18,238 nucleotides of DNA from contig CAZRFE010000048.1 in assembly GCA_964599565.1 (NCBI GenBank), positions 1-18,238 of the forward strand, read 5' to 3'. The stretch's first letter is position 1, and every line of letters starts with the position of its first letter. The stretch comes from JAJUFS01 sp964599565. GTDB lineage: Bacteria; Pseudomonadota; Gammaproteobacteria; Natronospirales; JAJUFS01. Under the pieces are notes generated by a model. That model was not told the origin of the DNA, ran no database searches, and was given only the letters and a program-made list of their open reading frames with translations. This document shows, piece by piece, positions 8,290 to 15,324 of the stretch. The position numbers and the translations under genes are program-made.

Positions 8290-8843
8290 GGCGCGAGCCC
8301 CATGCGATCGATCAGCCATGCACGCGCGTAGCGCCATTCGCGTTTCACCGTCGCGCTCGACACGTCCAGCGCATCGGCGGTTTCCTCGACACTGAAGCCT
8401 GCGAAGCAGCGCAGCTCCACGACGCGCGCAAGGCGTGCGTCGATGGCTTCCAGCGCCGTGATGGCCTGCTCGAGATCCAGGATATCGACATCCAGGCCTT
8501 CAAGCGGTGCATCGCCATCGAGCAGCGACAGGTGCAGCTCGCCGCTGCCGCGCTTCACGGTGCGTCGCGCCCTGGCATGATCGATCAGCACGCGGCGCAT
8601 CGCCTGCGCGGCGGAAAGGAAGAAATGCCTGCGGCTTTCAAAGCGGTGGTCGCCGGATGCAAGGCGCAGGAACGCCTCGTTGACGACGGCCGTCGGCTGC
8701 AGCGTGTGGCCGGCGCGCTCGTGGCGCATCTGCTGCCGGGCAAGCCGGCGCAGCTCCGCGTAGATGACGGTGTAAAGTTCATCGCGGGCGCCGGCGTCCC
8801 CCTGCGCGCTCGCATGGATGAGTGCGGTGATCGAATGGCCCAT
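8286..8843 (-). CDS. ECF-type RNA polymerase sigma factor (PF07638 / TIGR02999-like, ECF43-like)
   Basis: Starting at ATG 8843 (MGHSITALIH) gives 185 residues, the usual size for this family. Upstream in-frame starts would add non-family sequence. Residues about 15-85 form region 2 (DELYTVIYAELRRLARQQMR, NEAFLRLA, RHFFLSAAQAMRRVLIDHAR). Residues about 125-180 form region 4 with its helix-turn-helix (VVELRCFAGFSVEETADAL, SSATVKREWRYARAWL). Where typical ECF factors carry an acidic DAED-like motif in region 2.2, this protein has LQPT (48-51), with Thr47 and Thr51 as candidate phosphosites. No anti-sigma gene is adjacent; two Ser/Thr kinases follow in the same operon. In the ECF43 group (EcfP-PknT of Vibrio parahaemolyticus), threonine phosphorylation in region 2 switches the sigma factor on. 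The same mechanism here is an inference from context and from the missing acidic motif. Confidence 0.95.
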   Translation of the reverse strand: MGHSITALIHASAQGDAGARDELYTVIYAELRRLARQQMRHERAGHTLQPTAVVNEAFLRLASGDHRFESRRHFFLSAAQAMRRVLIDHARARRTVKRGSGELHLSLLDGDAPLEGLDVDILDLEQAITALEAIDARLARVVELRCFAGFSVEETADALDVSSATVKREWRYARAWLIDRMGLAP

Positions 8844-8866
8844 TGATGCCCCCCGGAGCATCGAGC

Positions 8867-8894
8867 TACGACCGGCGGTACGGCAATTGGTTCC
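8867..8894 (-). promoter_or_regulatory. Candidate ECF-type promoter of the sigma/kinase operon (possible autoregulation)
   Basis: On the minus strand GGAACC (8894-8889) is followed after 16 nt by GTCGTA (8872-8867). This matches the general ECF pattern of a GGAAC-type -35 and a GTC-type -10. The -10 ends 23 nt before the ATG at 8843, leaving a short leader. The strong terminator at 8926-8956 blocks read-through from the ABC genes, so the operon promoter must lie in these 82 bp. The match is by eye only. Confidence 0.45.
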
Positions 8895-8925
8895 TTGCGC
8901 CGACGGCATGCAGGGAGGAATTCGC

Positions 8926-8956
8926 AAAAAAAAACGGGCCCCGCAACGGGGCCCGT
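8926..8956 (-). terminator. Rho-independent terminator of the ABC transporter/peptidase operon
   Basis: On the minus strand a 10-bp perfect stem, ACGGGCCCCG (8956-8947) with CGGGGCCCGT (8943-8934), has a 3-nt loop and is followed by a run of nine T (seen as A at 8926-8934). It starts 18 nt after the permease stop and insulates the downstream sigma/kinase operon. Confidence 0.95.
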
Positions 8957-8974
8957 GATGATGCAGGTTCTCGT

Positions 8975-11900
8975 TCAGGTCGATTCGAGCGTCCTGCGGT
9001 TGTCGTTCGTCGCACGGTCGATGAGCTTCACATAGGGATCGACGCCTGCCGATTCCGGCTTCTCATCGAGCTCGATGTGCAGTTCGTTCGCGCCGTCCCG
9101 GATCATGTGCCGCTCAAGGTACAGCGGTTCGGCGTCGCGACCTTCCTGTTCGGGCTTTGCACCGAACAGCGCGATCTCGATCGGCATCGCAAGCGGCACT
9201 TCCGTTTCCTCGCCCTTGCCCGTGGCTTCAAGCTTGCGCGCCAGCACCGTCAGGTCCACGGCCCAGCGGCCGTCGCCGGTTTCCGCGATGGTCGCCTTCT
9301 CAAGCTTGAGATCCCAAAGCACGATGCGATCGAAAAGGTCGCTGATGAGCTGCTGCTGTTCCGGCGCCGCCTGCACACGCAGCGCATCCACGAGCACCTG
9401 CGAGGTCGGCCACGGCGCGCTCCTGAAGCGCCAGTCATCGAGAATCGACCGCAGTGCCGCATTCACCTTGTCCTCGCCGAGATATTCGCGCAGTGCGTAC
9501 ATCGCCACCGATCCCTTCTGGTAGTGGATGTACTGCTGGTTCTCGTTCAGCGCGAGCGGGTTCTCCTCCAGCACTTCGCCGCCGCGCCCGCGCAGGTAGC
9601 GATCGAGCTCGTACTTGAGGAAACGCTGCATCTGCGTCGCGCCGTACTCCTGTTCGAGCACCATCAGCGCGGAGTACTGCGAGAGCGTTTCCGAAAGCAC
9701 CGTCGCGCCCTTCACGTTCGCGGAAATCACCTGGTGCGCCCACCACTGGTGCGCGACTTCGTGCGCGGTGACGTAGTACACGTAGTCGATGTCCTCGGGA
9801 TCGCGCAGGTCCGCGACAAAGCCGATCGATTCGGAGAAGGGAATCGTGTTCGGGAACGACTGCGCGAATGTCGCATACGCGGGGAACTCGACGATGCGCA
9901 CCTGGCGGTGCTGGTAGGGGCCGAAGTTCGCGGTGAAGTACGCAAGCGAATCCTTGATCGCCTCGACCATGCGCGCAATGTTGTAGTCGTGGCCGGGCTG
10001 GTAGTAGATCTCGATCGCGACATCGTTCCACGCATCGCTGTGCACTTCGTAATCCGCGGAGAGATACGACCAGAACGAGAGGATCGGCGCGTCCATGCGG
10101 TAGTGAAAGTAACGTCGCCCGTCCTGCGTCCACTCGCGCTCGAGGTAGCCCGGCGCGATCGCAACCTGGCCGGGCGATGTGCTCACCACCGTCTCGAAGT
10201 TCATCCAGTCGCCGGACACATAATTGCGCGCAAGCCCGACGGGATCGTCCTGTGCGCGCATGCGCTCGATCGGCTCGAGATCGTGTTTGCGCCGTTCCGA
10301 CCGCTCCTGCAGCCGTCGCGAATCGTCGAAACCGATGAATGGCAGAACATCGAAATTGTTGAAGAAGGTGCCGTTGTTCACCACGTTGAGAAGGTTGCCG
10401 CTGTTCGAGAATCCGTGCGGTGTCTGCGCGGTGTGCACCATTACCGTCACCTGTGCGCCCGGCAGGACGGGTTCATCGAACGTGTAGATGCGGTAGCGCA
10501 GGTGATCGTCGTCGAGCGCAAGCTGCGCGCCGGGAATCTCGAGACTCACGATGTCGACGTTGCGCGGCAGCGTCAGGTGCAGCGAGTCGATGGGCGCATC
10601 GTGGCGGTTCTTCAGCGTGAGCGTCGCGCGCACGTCGAAGCGCCGCGTCTCGGGATGGATGTCGACGTCCGCGTAGACGTCCGCGTACGAAAGCTGCGGC
10701 AGGTCGCGGTATGCGATGTATGTCTTCTCGTAGTCTGCCTGCAGCGCTTCGCGGTCGTCTTCCGTGACGTATTCGTTCAGCACGTTGGTGTTGTAGAAGA
10801 TGAATGCGCCGATGGCCGCGAACGCGAGCAGCGAGACGGCCATGCCCGCGCCCACCGGTCCGCGCAGCTGCGCGGCGGCGTAGCGCAGGCGTCCCTTCCA
10901 GCCCGAACGCATGCCGCGCTGCCAGAGAAGATGCGCGGCGATTGCGAGCATGATTGCGAACACCGTCCAGTACGCGGAGAACCAGGACCAGGGCAGGAGA
11001 AAATGCCCGTAGCCGTTCATGTCGGAGTACGGCGTGGATGGCGTGGCCGCGAACTGGTACAGGTTGTGCTCGAAACCGAGGCTGTCGGCGATCAGCGACG
11101 CCGCGAACCAGCCGATCATCAGCAGCATGCCGATCCATTTGTTGCCGCCGATGACCTGGAAGAAGATCGCGAGCACCGCCATCAGGTAGAACGGCCAGCC
11201 GTTCACGACAAGGACGCCGAATACATACAGCGCAGGCTCGAGATGCGTGAAGCCCTGCGCAAGCTGGATGACCATGCCCGTGACGATGGCGACCGCGAGC
11301 AGCGAGACGATCACGAACAGCAGCGCAACGAGCTTGCTCGCAAACAGCACGCCGTTCGGCACGGGCGTGGCGTCGATGATCTCGCCGATGTTGTTCTGCC
11401 GCTCGCGCCAGACGATCTCGCCGGCGTAGTAGACGACGATGATCAGCAGGATGAACAGGAACGCGCCCTGGATGGCGTCGATCATGGAACGTGTCAGCGG
11501 CAGGCTGTCGGTGCCGTAGTACGACGCGAAGCTGAGCATCGCGCCGACGACATTGAACAGGCCCATCGCGAGGATCACGAAGAACGGCACCGAGCGCACG
11601 ATGGCGCGCACCTCGAATAGCGCTCGCATCAGGAACTGCCGCCACGCCGTGCCGCGGCCGAACTGTTGCGCCGGGTGCGGCGGATGCAGCGGTGCGGGTG
11701 CGGCGGGCAGCTCCGCGCCTTCCTTCCGTTTCGCGGCCTTCTGCCGGCGCTCGGAACGGAACGCGAACAGCGCGTACGTGATCGCGAGCAGCACGAGCCC
11801 GGCAGCGGTCCATGCGATGCGGTTCCACAGCAGCAGTCCTTCGAGCGGCGGTATCGCGCCGTTGCGCTCGAAGACCGTCCAGTAGCGCGTCGCCTCGCTG

Positions 11901-12547
11901 AACGCGGCAATGCCGAACGGATCGAGCATCGAGGAGACCGCGAGCAGTTCCGGATCGCTCAGCAGCTGCTGCGAGATCACCCACAGGATGAAGAAACCGA
12001 CGACAGCGACGTACGTGCTCATCAGGCTGCGCGTGACCGTCGCAACGCCGAAGAATGTCGCGGCGGTGAACAGCATGCCGGGCAGCACGAGCACGGCGAG
12101 CGTCCACAGGTACGGGAAGAACTGCGCCGGCGCGAGGCGCTCGGTATCCAGCCACGGCATCAGGCTGCCGAAGAAGATGCCGGATGCGCAGATCACCATC
12201 ACCAGCATCACGACGATGAATGCGCCGGTGAAGCGGCCGATGACGTAATCGAACCTGTTCACGCGCGTCGAGAAGACGAGTTCGTCCATGCGGTGGTCGG
12301 CGTCGCGCAGTACTGCGTTCGCGCAGAACGCCGTGCTCACGAACACGCCGAACATCGTCATGATGAGCATCGTCTGCATGATGACGAAGTTCGCGTTGAT
12401 GTCGAGGTTGCGGGTGTTGCCACCGACCTGCACGTTCTCCGACGCTGTCGCGAGAAAGGTGAGAAAGAAGAACAGCGCAGCGATGACCCAGAAGGTGGGC
12501 TGGCGCAACTGGTAGCGCAGCTCGAAGCCGAGAATTCCCCTGAACAT
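8975..12547 (-). CDS. ABC-2-type permease fused to an M1-like zinc aminopeptidase domain
   Basis: This 1190-residue protein starts at ATG 12547, with GGAGGAGA 6 nt upstream. Residues 1-265 form a six-helix ABC-2 permease unit (helices near 19-36, 54-75, 105-128, 145-168, 177-195, 243-263). A charged linker and a second multi-helix block follow, ending in a last TM helix at about 567-587. Residues about 600-1190 form a soluble M1-like domain with zinc motif HEVAH (His929, Glu930, His933) and probable third ligand Glu953 in LSETL. By my count 19 residues separate His933 from Glu953, against 18 in classical M1 enzymes. No GxMEN exopeptidase motif is present; FPNTIPFSES occupies that area. Such permease/M1 fusions are recognised, but their substrate is unknown. 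The peptidase may act on exported or extracytoplasmic peptides. The ATPase partner is the gene immediately upstream, 23 bp away. Confidence 0.93.
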   Translation of the reverse strand: MFRGILGFELRYQLRQPTFWVIAALFFFLTFLATASENVQVGGNTRNLDINANFVIMQTMLIMTMFGVFVSTAFCANAVLRDADHRMDELVFSTRVNRFDYVIGRFTGAFIVVMLVMVICASGIFFGSLMPWLDTERLAPAQFFPYLWTLAVLVLPGMLFTAATFFGVATVTRSLMSTYVAVVGFFILWVISQQLLSDPELLAVSSMLDPFGIAAFSEATRYWTVFERNGAIPPLEGLLLWNRIAWTAAGLVLLAITYALFAFRSERRQKAAKRKEGAELPAAPAPLHPPHPAQQFGRGTAWRQFLMRALFEVRAIVRSVPFFVILAMGLFNVVGAMLSFASYYGTDSLPLTRSMIDAIQGAFLFILLIIVVYYAGEIVWRERQNNIGEIIDATPVPNGVLFASKLVALLFVIVSLLAVAIVTGMVIQLAQGFTHLEPALYVFGVLVVNGWPFYLMAVLAIFFQVIGGNKWIGMLLMIGWFAASLIADSLGFEHNLYQFAATPSTPYSDMNGYGHFLLPWSWFSAYWTVFAIMLAIAAHLLWQRGMRSGWKGRLRYAAAQLRGPVGAGMAVSLLAFAAIGAFIFYNTNVLNEYVTEDDREALQADYEKTYIAYRDLPQLSYADVYADVDIHPETRRFDVRATLTLKNRHDAPIDSLHLTLPRNVDIVSLEIPGAQLALDDDHLRYRIYTFDEPVLPGAQVTVMVHTAQTPHGFSNSGNLLNVVNNGTFFNNFDVLPFIGFDDSRRLQERSERRKHDLEPIERMRAQDDPVGLARNYVSGDWMNFETVVSTSPGQVAIAPGYLEREWTQDGRRYFHYRMDAPILSFWSYLSADYEVHSDAWNDVAIEIYYQPGHDYNIARMVEAIKDSLAYFTANFGPYQHRQVRIVEFPAYATFAQSFPNTIPFSESIGFVADLRDPEDIDYVYYVTAHEVAHQWWAHQVISANVKGATVLSETLSQYSALMVLEQEYGATQMQRFLKYELDRYLRGRGGEVLEENPLALNENQQYIHYQKGSVAMYALREYLGEDKVNAALRSILDDWRFRSAPWPTSQVLVDALRVQAAPEQQQLISDLFDRIVLWDLKLEKATIAETGDGRWAVDLTVLARKLEATGKGEETEVPLAMPIEIALFGAKPEQEGRDAEPLYLERHMIRDGANELHIELDEKPESAGVDPYVKLIDRATNDNRRTLEST

Positions 12548-12570
12548 GATGTTCTCCTCCGGCTCGCGGA

Positions 12571-13449
12571 TCAGGCGCTGCGCGCTTCGCGCGGCAGGTT
12601 GGAGAAATACACGTCTTCGAGATCCGGCGGGACGGATTCGAACTGCGCGTCGGGCCTGTCATCGGCAAGCACGTGGATCACCTGCCGGCCGCCGACGAGC
12701 CGCGTGGAAATCACGTCGTGGTGCTGGCGGTATTCCGCAAGTTCGCTGCGCTCGATGAAGCGCTTCCAGATGCGGCCTTCGAGCGAGGCGATCAGCTCCA
12801 GCGGCCGGCCGCGCAGGCGAACCGTGCCGGATGCGAGTATCGCCATGTCCGCGCAAAGCTCGGTCACGTCATCGACGATGTGCGTGGAGAGAATCACGAC
12901 CACGTCCTGGCCGATCTCGACGAGCAGGTTGTGAAAGCGCTGCCGCTCGGCGGGATCGAGTCCTGCGGTCGGTTCGTCGACGATCACGATCTTCGGATTG
13001 CCGAGCAGCGCCTGCGCGATGCCGAAGCGCTGCCGCATGCCGCCGGAGAATCCGCCGATGTGTTTCCTGCGCACGTCGTGGAGATTCGTCTGGTGGAGCA
13101 GCGCGGCGACGGTTTCCTTGCGTTCCCTGCGGTTCATGATGCCTTTGAGCACCGCCATGTGATCGAGCAGGTCTTCCGCGGAGATGCGCGGATATACGCC
13201 GAAATCCTGCGGCAGGTAGCCGAGCCGGCGGCGGATCTCGTCCTTGTTCGCGAGCACGTCGATGCCGTCGAACGTGATGCTGCCGGAATCGATGTCCTGC
13301 AGCGTGGCGATGGTGCGCATCAGCGTGGACTTGCCCGCGCCGTTCGGCCCGAGCAGGCCGAACATGCCGCGCGGTATGTCGAGCGAGACGTCGTTCAGCG
13401 CCATCACGCCGTTCGCATAGGTCTTCCTGAGGTTCCTGAGACTGAGCAT
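12571..13449 (-). CDS. ABC transporter ATP-binding protein
   Basis: This 292-residue protein starts at ATG 13449, with a GGGGAAA-type ribosome site upstream. It has all nucleotide-binding motifs in order: Walker A GPNGAGKST (34-42), Q-loop Gln81 (YLPQDFG), signature FSGGMRQ (134-140), Walker B IVIVDEP (154-160), D-loop (AGLD) and His190 (STH). Residues after about 215 form an accessory C-terminal segment typical of ATPases paired with ABC-2 permeases. It should power the permease-peptidase fusion encoded 23 bp downstream, in one operon that ends at the terminator at 8926-8956. The transported substrate is unknown. Confidence 0.95.
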   Translation of the reverse strand: MLSLRNLRKTYANGVMALNDVSLDIPRGMFGLLGPNGAGKSTLMRTIATLQDIDSGSITFDGIDVLANKDEIRRRLGYLPQDFGVYPRISAEDLLDHMAVLKGIMNRRERKETVAALLHQTNLHDVRRKHIGGFSGGMRQRFGIAQALLGNPKIVIVDEPTAGLDPAERQRFHNLLVEIGQDVVVILSTHIVDDVTELCADMAILASGTVRLRGRPLELIASLEGRIWKRFIERSELAEYRQHHDVISTRLVGGRQVIHVLADDRPDAQFESVPPDLEDVYFSNLPREARSA

Positions 13450-13621
13450 GCCGGTTTCCCCGTTGTCCGTTTTTCCTGGCTGTTGCGGATGTTAACCGCA
13501 CATCGCGAATGCAGCAGGAAAAATATGAACACAGCAGGACCGGGAAGTTCCGCGGACGTGATCCGGGGCAGGTTCGCGTGCGGATGAAGGGCGGGCGTGA
13601 GCCGGCCCTTCATCTGCGTGG
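13450..13621. promoter_or_regulatory. Intergenic region upstream of the ABC operon, with nested inverted repeats
   Basis: This gap lies between the azurin 3' end and the ABC ATPase start, so it holds the ABC operon promoter. It contains an inverted repeat TGCGG-7-CCGCA (13484-13500) around GTTAAC, flanked by TTTTTCCTG (13470-13478) and its complement CAGGAAAAA (13515-13523). These could be operator half-sites. No clear -35/-10 pair was recognised. Confidence 0.35.
13583..13614. terminator. Strong hairpin after azurin, without a T tract
   Basis: GATGAAGGGC (13583-13592) pairs perfectly with GCCCTTCATC (13605-13614). An inner GGC/GCC pairing and a GTGA loop extend it. It begins 7 nt past the azurin stop. 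No U run follows on either strand, so it may stabilise the mRNA 3' end or act as a weak or factor-dependent terminator. Confidence 0.55.
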
Positions 13622-14077
13622 TCACGGCGTGCGCCTGATGACGCCGTTCATCAGGGCCGCATGGCCCGGGAAGCTGCAGAAGAAGGAGTAATCGACGTTG
13701 TCCTTGAGCTTCGAGGTGTCGAACGTCACGGACGTCGACTGCCCGCCGCCGATGACTTCCGTATGCGCGATGACGCGTGCATCGTCCGGCTTGACGTAGT
13801 TCTTCTCGAGACCCGCCTGCATGCCGTCGCGGTCGACGTCATCCATGTCTTCGGTGGCCGTGACCACCACGTTATGCCCCATCGCGTTTCGCGCCAGCCG
13901 GCCGACATGTTTCAGCGTTATGGTGAACTCGCTGCATGACTTGCCGACCTGGATGGTTTCCTTGCTGAACTGCATCTGGTCATTCGCCTCGATCTGCACC
14001 GCGCAGCCGTCATCGGCGGCAGATGCGAAAGGTGCCGCGGCGAGAAGCGCGGCGGCAATGAAGATGTGTCGTAACAT
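13622..14077 (-). CDS. azu: Azurin (periplasmic type I blue copper protein)
   Basis: The start is ATG 14077, preceded by GAGGTG, giving 151 residues; the ORF is open upstream but without a signal-like start. Residues 1-20 are a signal peptide (MLRHIFIAAALLAAAPFASA) and the mature protein begins near ADDGC. All azurin hallmarks are present: disulfide Cys25-Cys48 with the usual 23-residue spacing, and copper ligands His68 (MGHN), Cys134, His139 and Met143 (CSFPGHAALM). Azurin is a small periplasmic electron carrier that passes electrons between cytochromes and terminal reductases or peroxidases. The C-terminus (NGVIRRTP) differs from the usual one and carries two extra Arg. It is transcribed divergently from the SRAP gene. 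A cytochrome c5 gene about 1.9 kb away could belong to the same electron-transfer pool. Confidence 0.96.
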   Translation of the reverse strand: MLRHIFIAAALLAAAPFASAADDGCAVQIEANDQMQFSKETIQVGKSCSEFTITLKHVGRLARNAMGHNVVVTATEDMDDVDRDGMQAGLEKNYVKPDDARVIAHTEVIGGGQSTSVTFDTSKLKDNVDYSFFCSFPGHAALMNGVIRRTP

Positions 14078-14181
14078 GGTGCACCTCGCGTTGGTGAAAT
14101 GCCTGTCTCCTGTTTGTGGTGGCCGCTTCGCCGCCTTGCAAGAGCAGCGCACGATGCGTCGAGGAACGCACAGGAGGAATC

Positions 14182-14847
14182 ATGCCCGGCCGTTATTTCA
14201 TCGTCCCGCCGGAGCCGGCGCGGAACGACATGTTCCCCGCGGACATCGACCACGAACGCGCGTATGCGAGGGCGCGTTACAACCTCGCGCCCTCGCAGAC
14301 AGCGCCGGTGATTCGCGTCATCGAACGCGCATCTGTCGTCAGCGACATGCGCTGGGGATTCGCACCGCGCTGGATGAAGGACCCGAACAAGGCGCAGATC
14401 AACGCGCGCAGCGAAACGGTGTTCGAGAAACGCATGTTCAGCCAGGCGGCAAGGGCGCAGCGCTGCCTCGTGCCTGCAAGCGGCTGGTATGAATGGCAGC
14501 CGACGGAGCATGGCAAGCAGCCCTATGCATTGCACATGGAAGGTTATGCGCCTTTCGCGTTCGCGGGCCTGTGGACGGTCGGCAACAGCGCGGACGGCGG
14601 CCCGGAAGAAAATTTTCTCACGCTCACCACTGAACCCTCCGCGCAGGTGAAACCCATCCACCATCGCATGCCGGTCATTCTCGATGCGAACGGCTGCCGC
14701 ACCTGGCTCGACCCGGCCGCAACAAGCGAAGAACTCGCACCGCTGCTCGTACCCTGGCGCGGCGAACTCGCCATGCACCGCATTTCATCGAAGGTGAACA
14801 GCCCGAAGAATCACGGGCCCGACGTTCTCGAGGAAGTGAAGCAATGA
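14182..14847 (+). CDS. SRAP (SOS response-associated peptidase; YedK/HMCES family) with Cys2 replaced by Pro
   Basis: ATG 14182 with AGGAGG 4 nt upstream gives 221 residues, matching YedK-type length. Family motifs are clear: N-terminal GRY (3-5), ARYNLAPSQ (31-39), WGFAPRW (58-64), INARSET (73-79, with Asn74 and Arg76), GWYEW (101-105, Glu104) and HHRMP (160-164). These correspond to the AP-site pocket residues Asn75, Arg77, Glu105 and His160 of YedK. The normal catalytic Cys2, which forms a thiazolidine crosslink with abasic sites in single-stranded DNA, is absent: the sequence begins Met-Pro-Gly-Arg (ATG CCC GGC CGT). No alternative start restores a Cys. The protein may therefore be inactive for crosslinking or use N-terminal Pro chemistry. 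It is monocistronic with its own terminator; no LexA-box was recognised upstream. Confidence 0.93.
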   Translation: MPGRYFIVPPEPARNDMFPADIDHERAYARARYNLAPSQTAPVIRVIERASVVSDMRWGFAPRWMKDPNKAQINARSETVFEKRMFSQAARAQRCLVPASGWYEWQPTEHGKQPYALHMEGYAPFAFAGLWTVGNSADGGPEENFLTLTTEPSAQVKPIHHRMPVILDANGCRTWLDPAATSEELAPLLVPWRGELAMHRISSKVNSPKNHGPDVLEEVKQ

Positions 14848-14851
14848 AAGG

Positions 14852-14886
14852 AAAGCCCTCCCGTCCGCGAGGACGGGAGGGCTTTT
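14852..14886. terminator. Bidirectional rho-independent terminator between SRAP and the DUF6694 lipoprotein
   Basis: A perfect 15-bp stem (14852-14866 with 14871-14885; core CCCTCCCGTCC/GGACGGGAGGG) has a GCGA loop. It is followed by TTTT on the plus strand and a mixed CTTTCCTTTC on the minus strand. It sits between two convergent genes, 4 nt after the SRAP stop and 11 nt from the lipoprotein stop. Confidence 0.92.
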
Positions 14887-14897
14887 GCGTGCACGCG

Positions 14898-15245
14898 TTA
14901 CTGCTTCGCTTCGAGTTCCGCGGCGAGTTCTTCCGCCTTCGCGATGAGCTCGGCTGCCGTCAGGCCGTGCAGGCCTTCCATCATCCGCGCCGCGGCCTCT
15001 TCTTCCGAGAGATCCTGGCCCATCATCTCGAAGCCACGCATCATCATGATGCCGGCGAGTGCAGCGGCGAGCTGCTGCTGCTCGACCTTGCTCATGCCTT
15101 CCATCATCGCGTCCATCGATGCCTCCATCGCTTCCTCGCTCGAGGTATCAAGCGTGGTGCTGCTGTCGAAGCCGCCCGGATCGCTGCATGCCGCAAGCAT
15201 GAACCCGATGAAAACCACGGCCAGCAGCCTGGATGACTGATGCAT
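14898..15245 (-). CDS. DUF6694-like lipoprotein
   Basis: Starting at ATG 15245, with a GGGGGA ribosome site 6 nt upstream, gives 115 residues. Residues 1-20 are a lipoprotein signal peptide ending in the lipobox LAAC with acceptor Cys20. The next residues are Ser-Asp, so Asp is not at +2 and Lol sorting to the outer membrane is expected. The mature part is short, acidic and helical: a TSSEEAMEASMDAMMEGM segment, a Met-rich stretch (GIMMMRGFEMM) and LHGLTAAELIAKAEEL. This pattern (Asp-Thr-Ser-Ser-Glu-Glu-Ala, then the Leu-Thr-Ala-Glu-Glu-like helix) fits the DUF6694 lipoproteins, whose function is unknown. It lies downstream of the phosphatase lipoprotein on the same strand, but a large hairpin separates them. 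Confidence 0.85.
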   Translation of the reverse strand: MHQSSRLLAVVFIGFMLAACSDPGGFDSSTTLDTSSEEAMEASMDAMMEGMSKVEQQQLAAALAGIMMMRGFEMMGQDLSEEEAAARMMEGLHGLTAAELIAKAEELAAELEAKQ

Positions 15246-15266
15246 TTCCGTCCCCCTTGTTCTTGT

Positions 15267-15310
15267 ATTGGACGCGCACATTAGGCCGCGGCCCGCATGT
15301 GAAGTCCAAT
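15267..15310. repeat. 44-bp interrupted inverted repeat (three nested dyads)
   Basis: ATTGGAC (15267-15273) pairs with GTCCAAT (15304-15310), CACAT (15277-15281) with ATGTG (15297-15301), and the centre GGCCGCGGCC (15284-15293) is a perfect palindrome. All three share a centre near 15289, giving 17 paired positions broken by two small internal loops. There is no T tract on either strand. It lies between the phosphatase stop and the lipoprotein start. It could be a T-less terminator, an RNA structure or an operator for the lipoprotein gene. Confidence 0.7.
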
Positions 15311-15324
15311 CGCGCACGCAGAAT

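Noticed and set aside
5656..8331. 891-codon plus-strand ORF opposite the TPR kinase
   Set aside because: Its translation is Arg/His/Ala-rich with no domain logic, while the minus strand encodes a complete kinase with all motifs. It is an antisense shadow of high-GC codon use.
8843..11620. 925-codon plus-strand ORF opposite the permease/peptidase gene
   Set aside because: It has low-complexity, His/Arg/Glu-rich translation and no recognisable fold. The opposite strand holds a clear M1-like domain with HEVAH.
14078..14181. LexA (SOS) box upstream of the SRAP gene
   Set aside because: I looked for CTGT-N8-ACAG because of the family name. CTGT occurs, but without a correctly spaced ACAG partner, so no SOS control is claimed.
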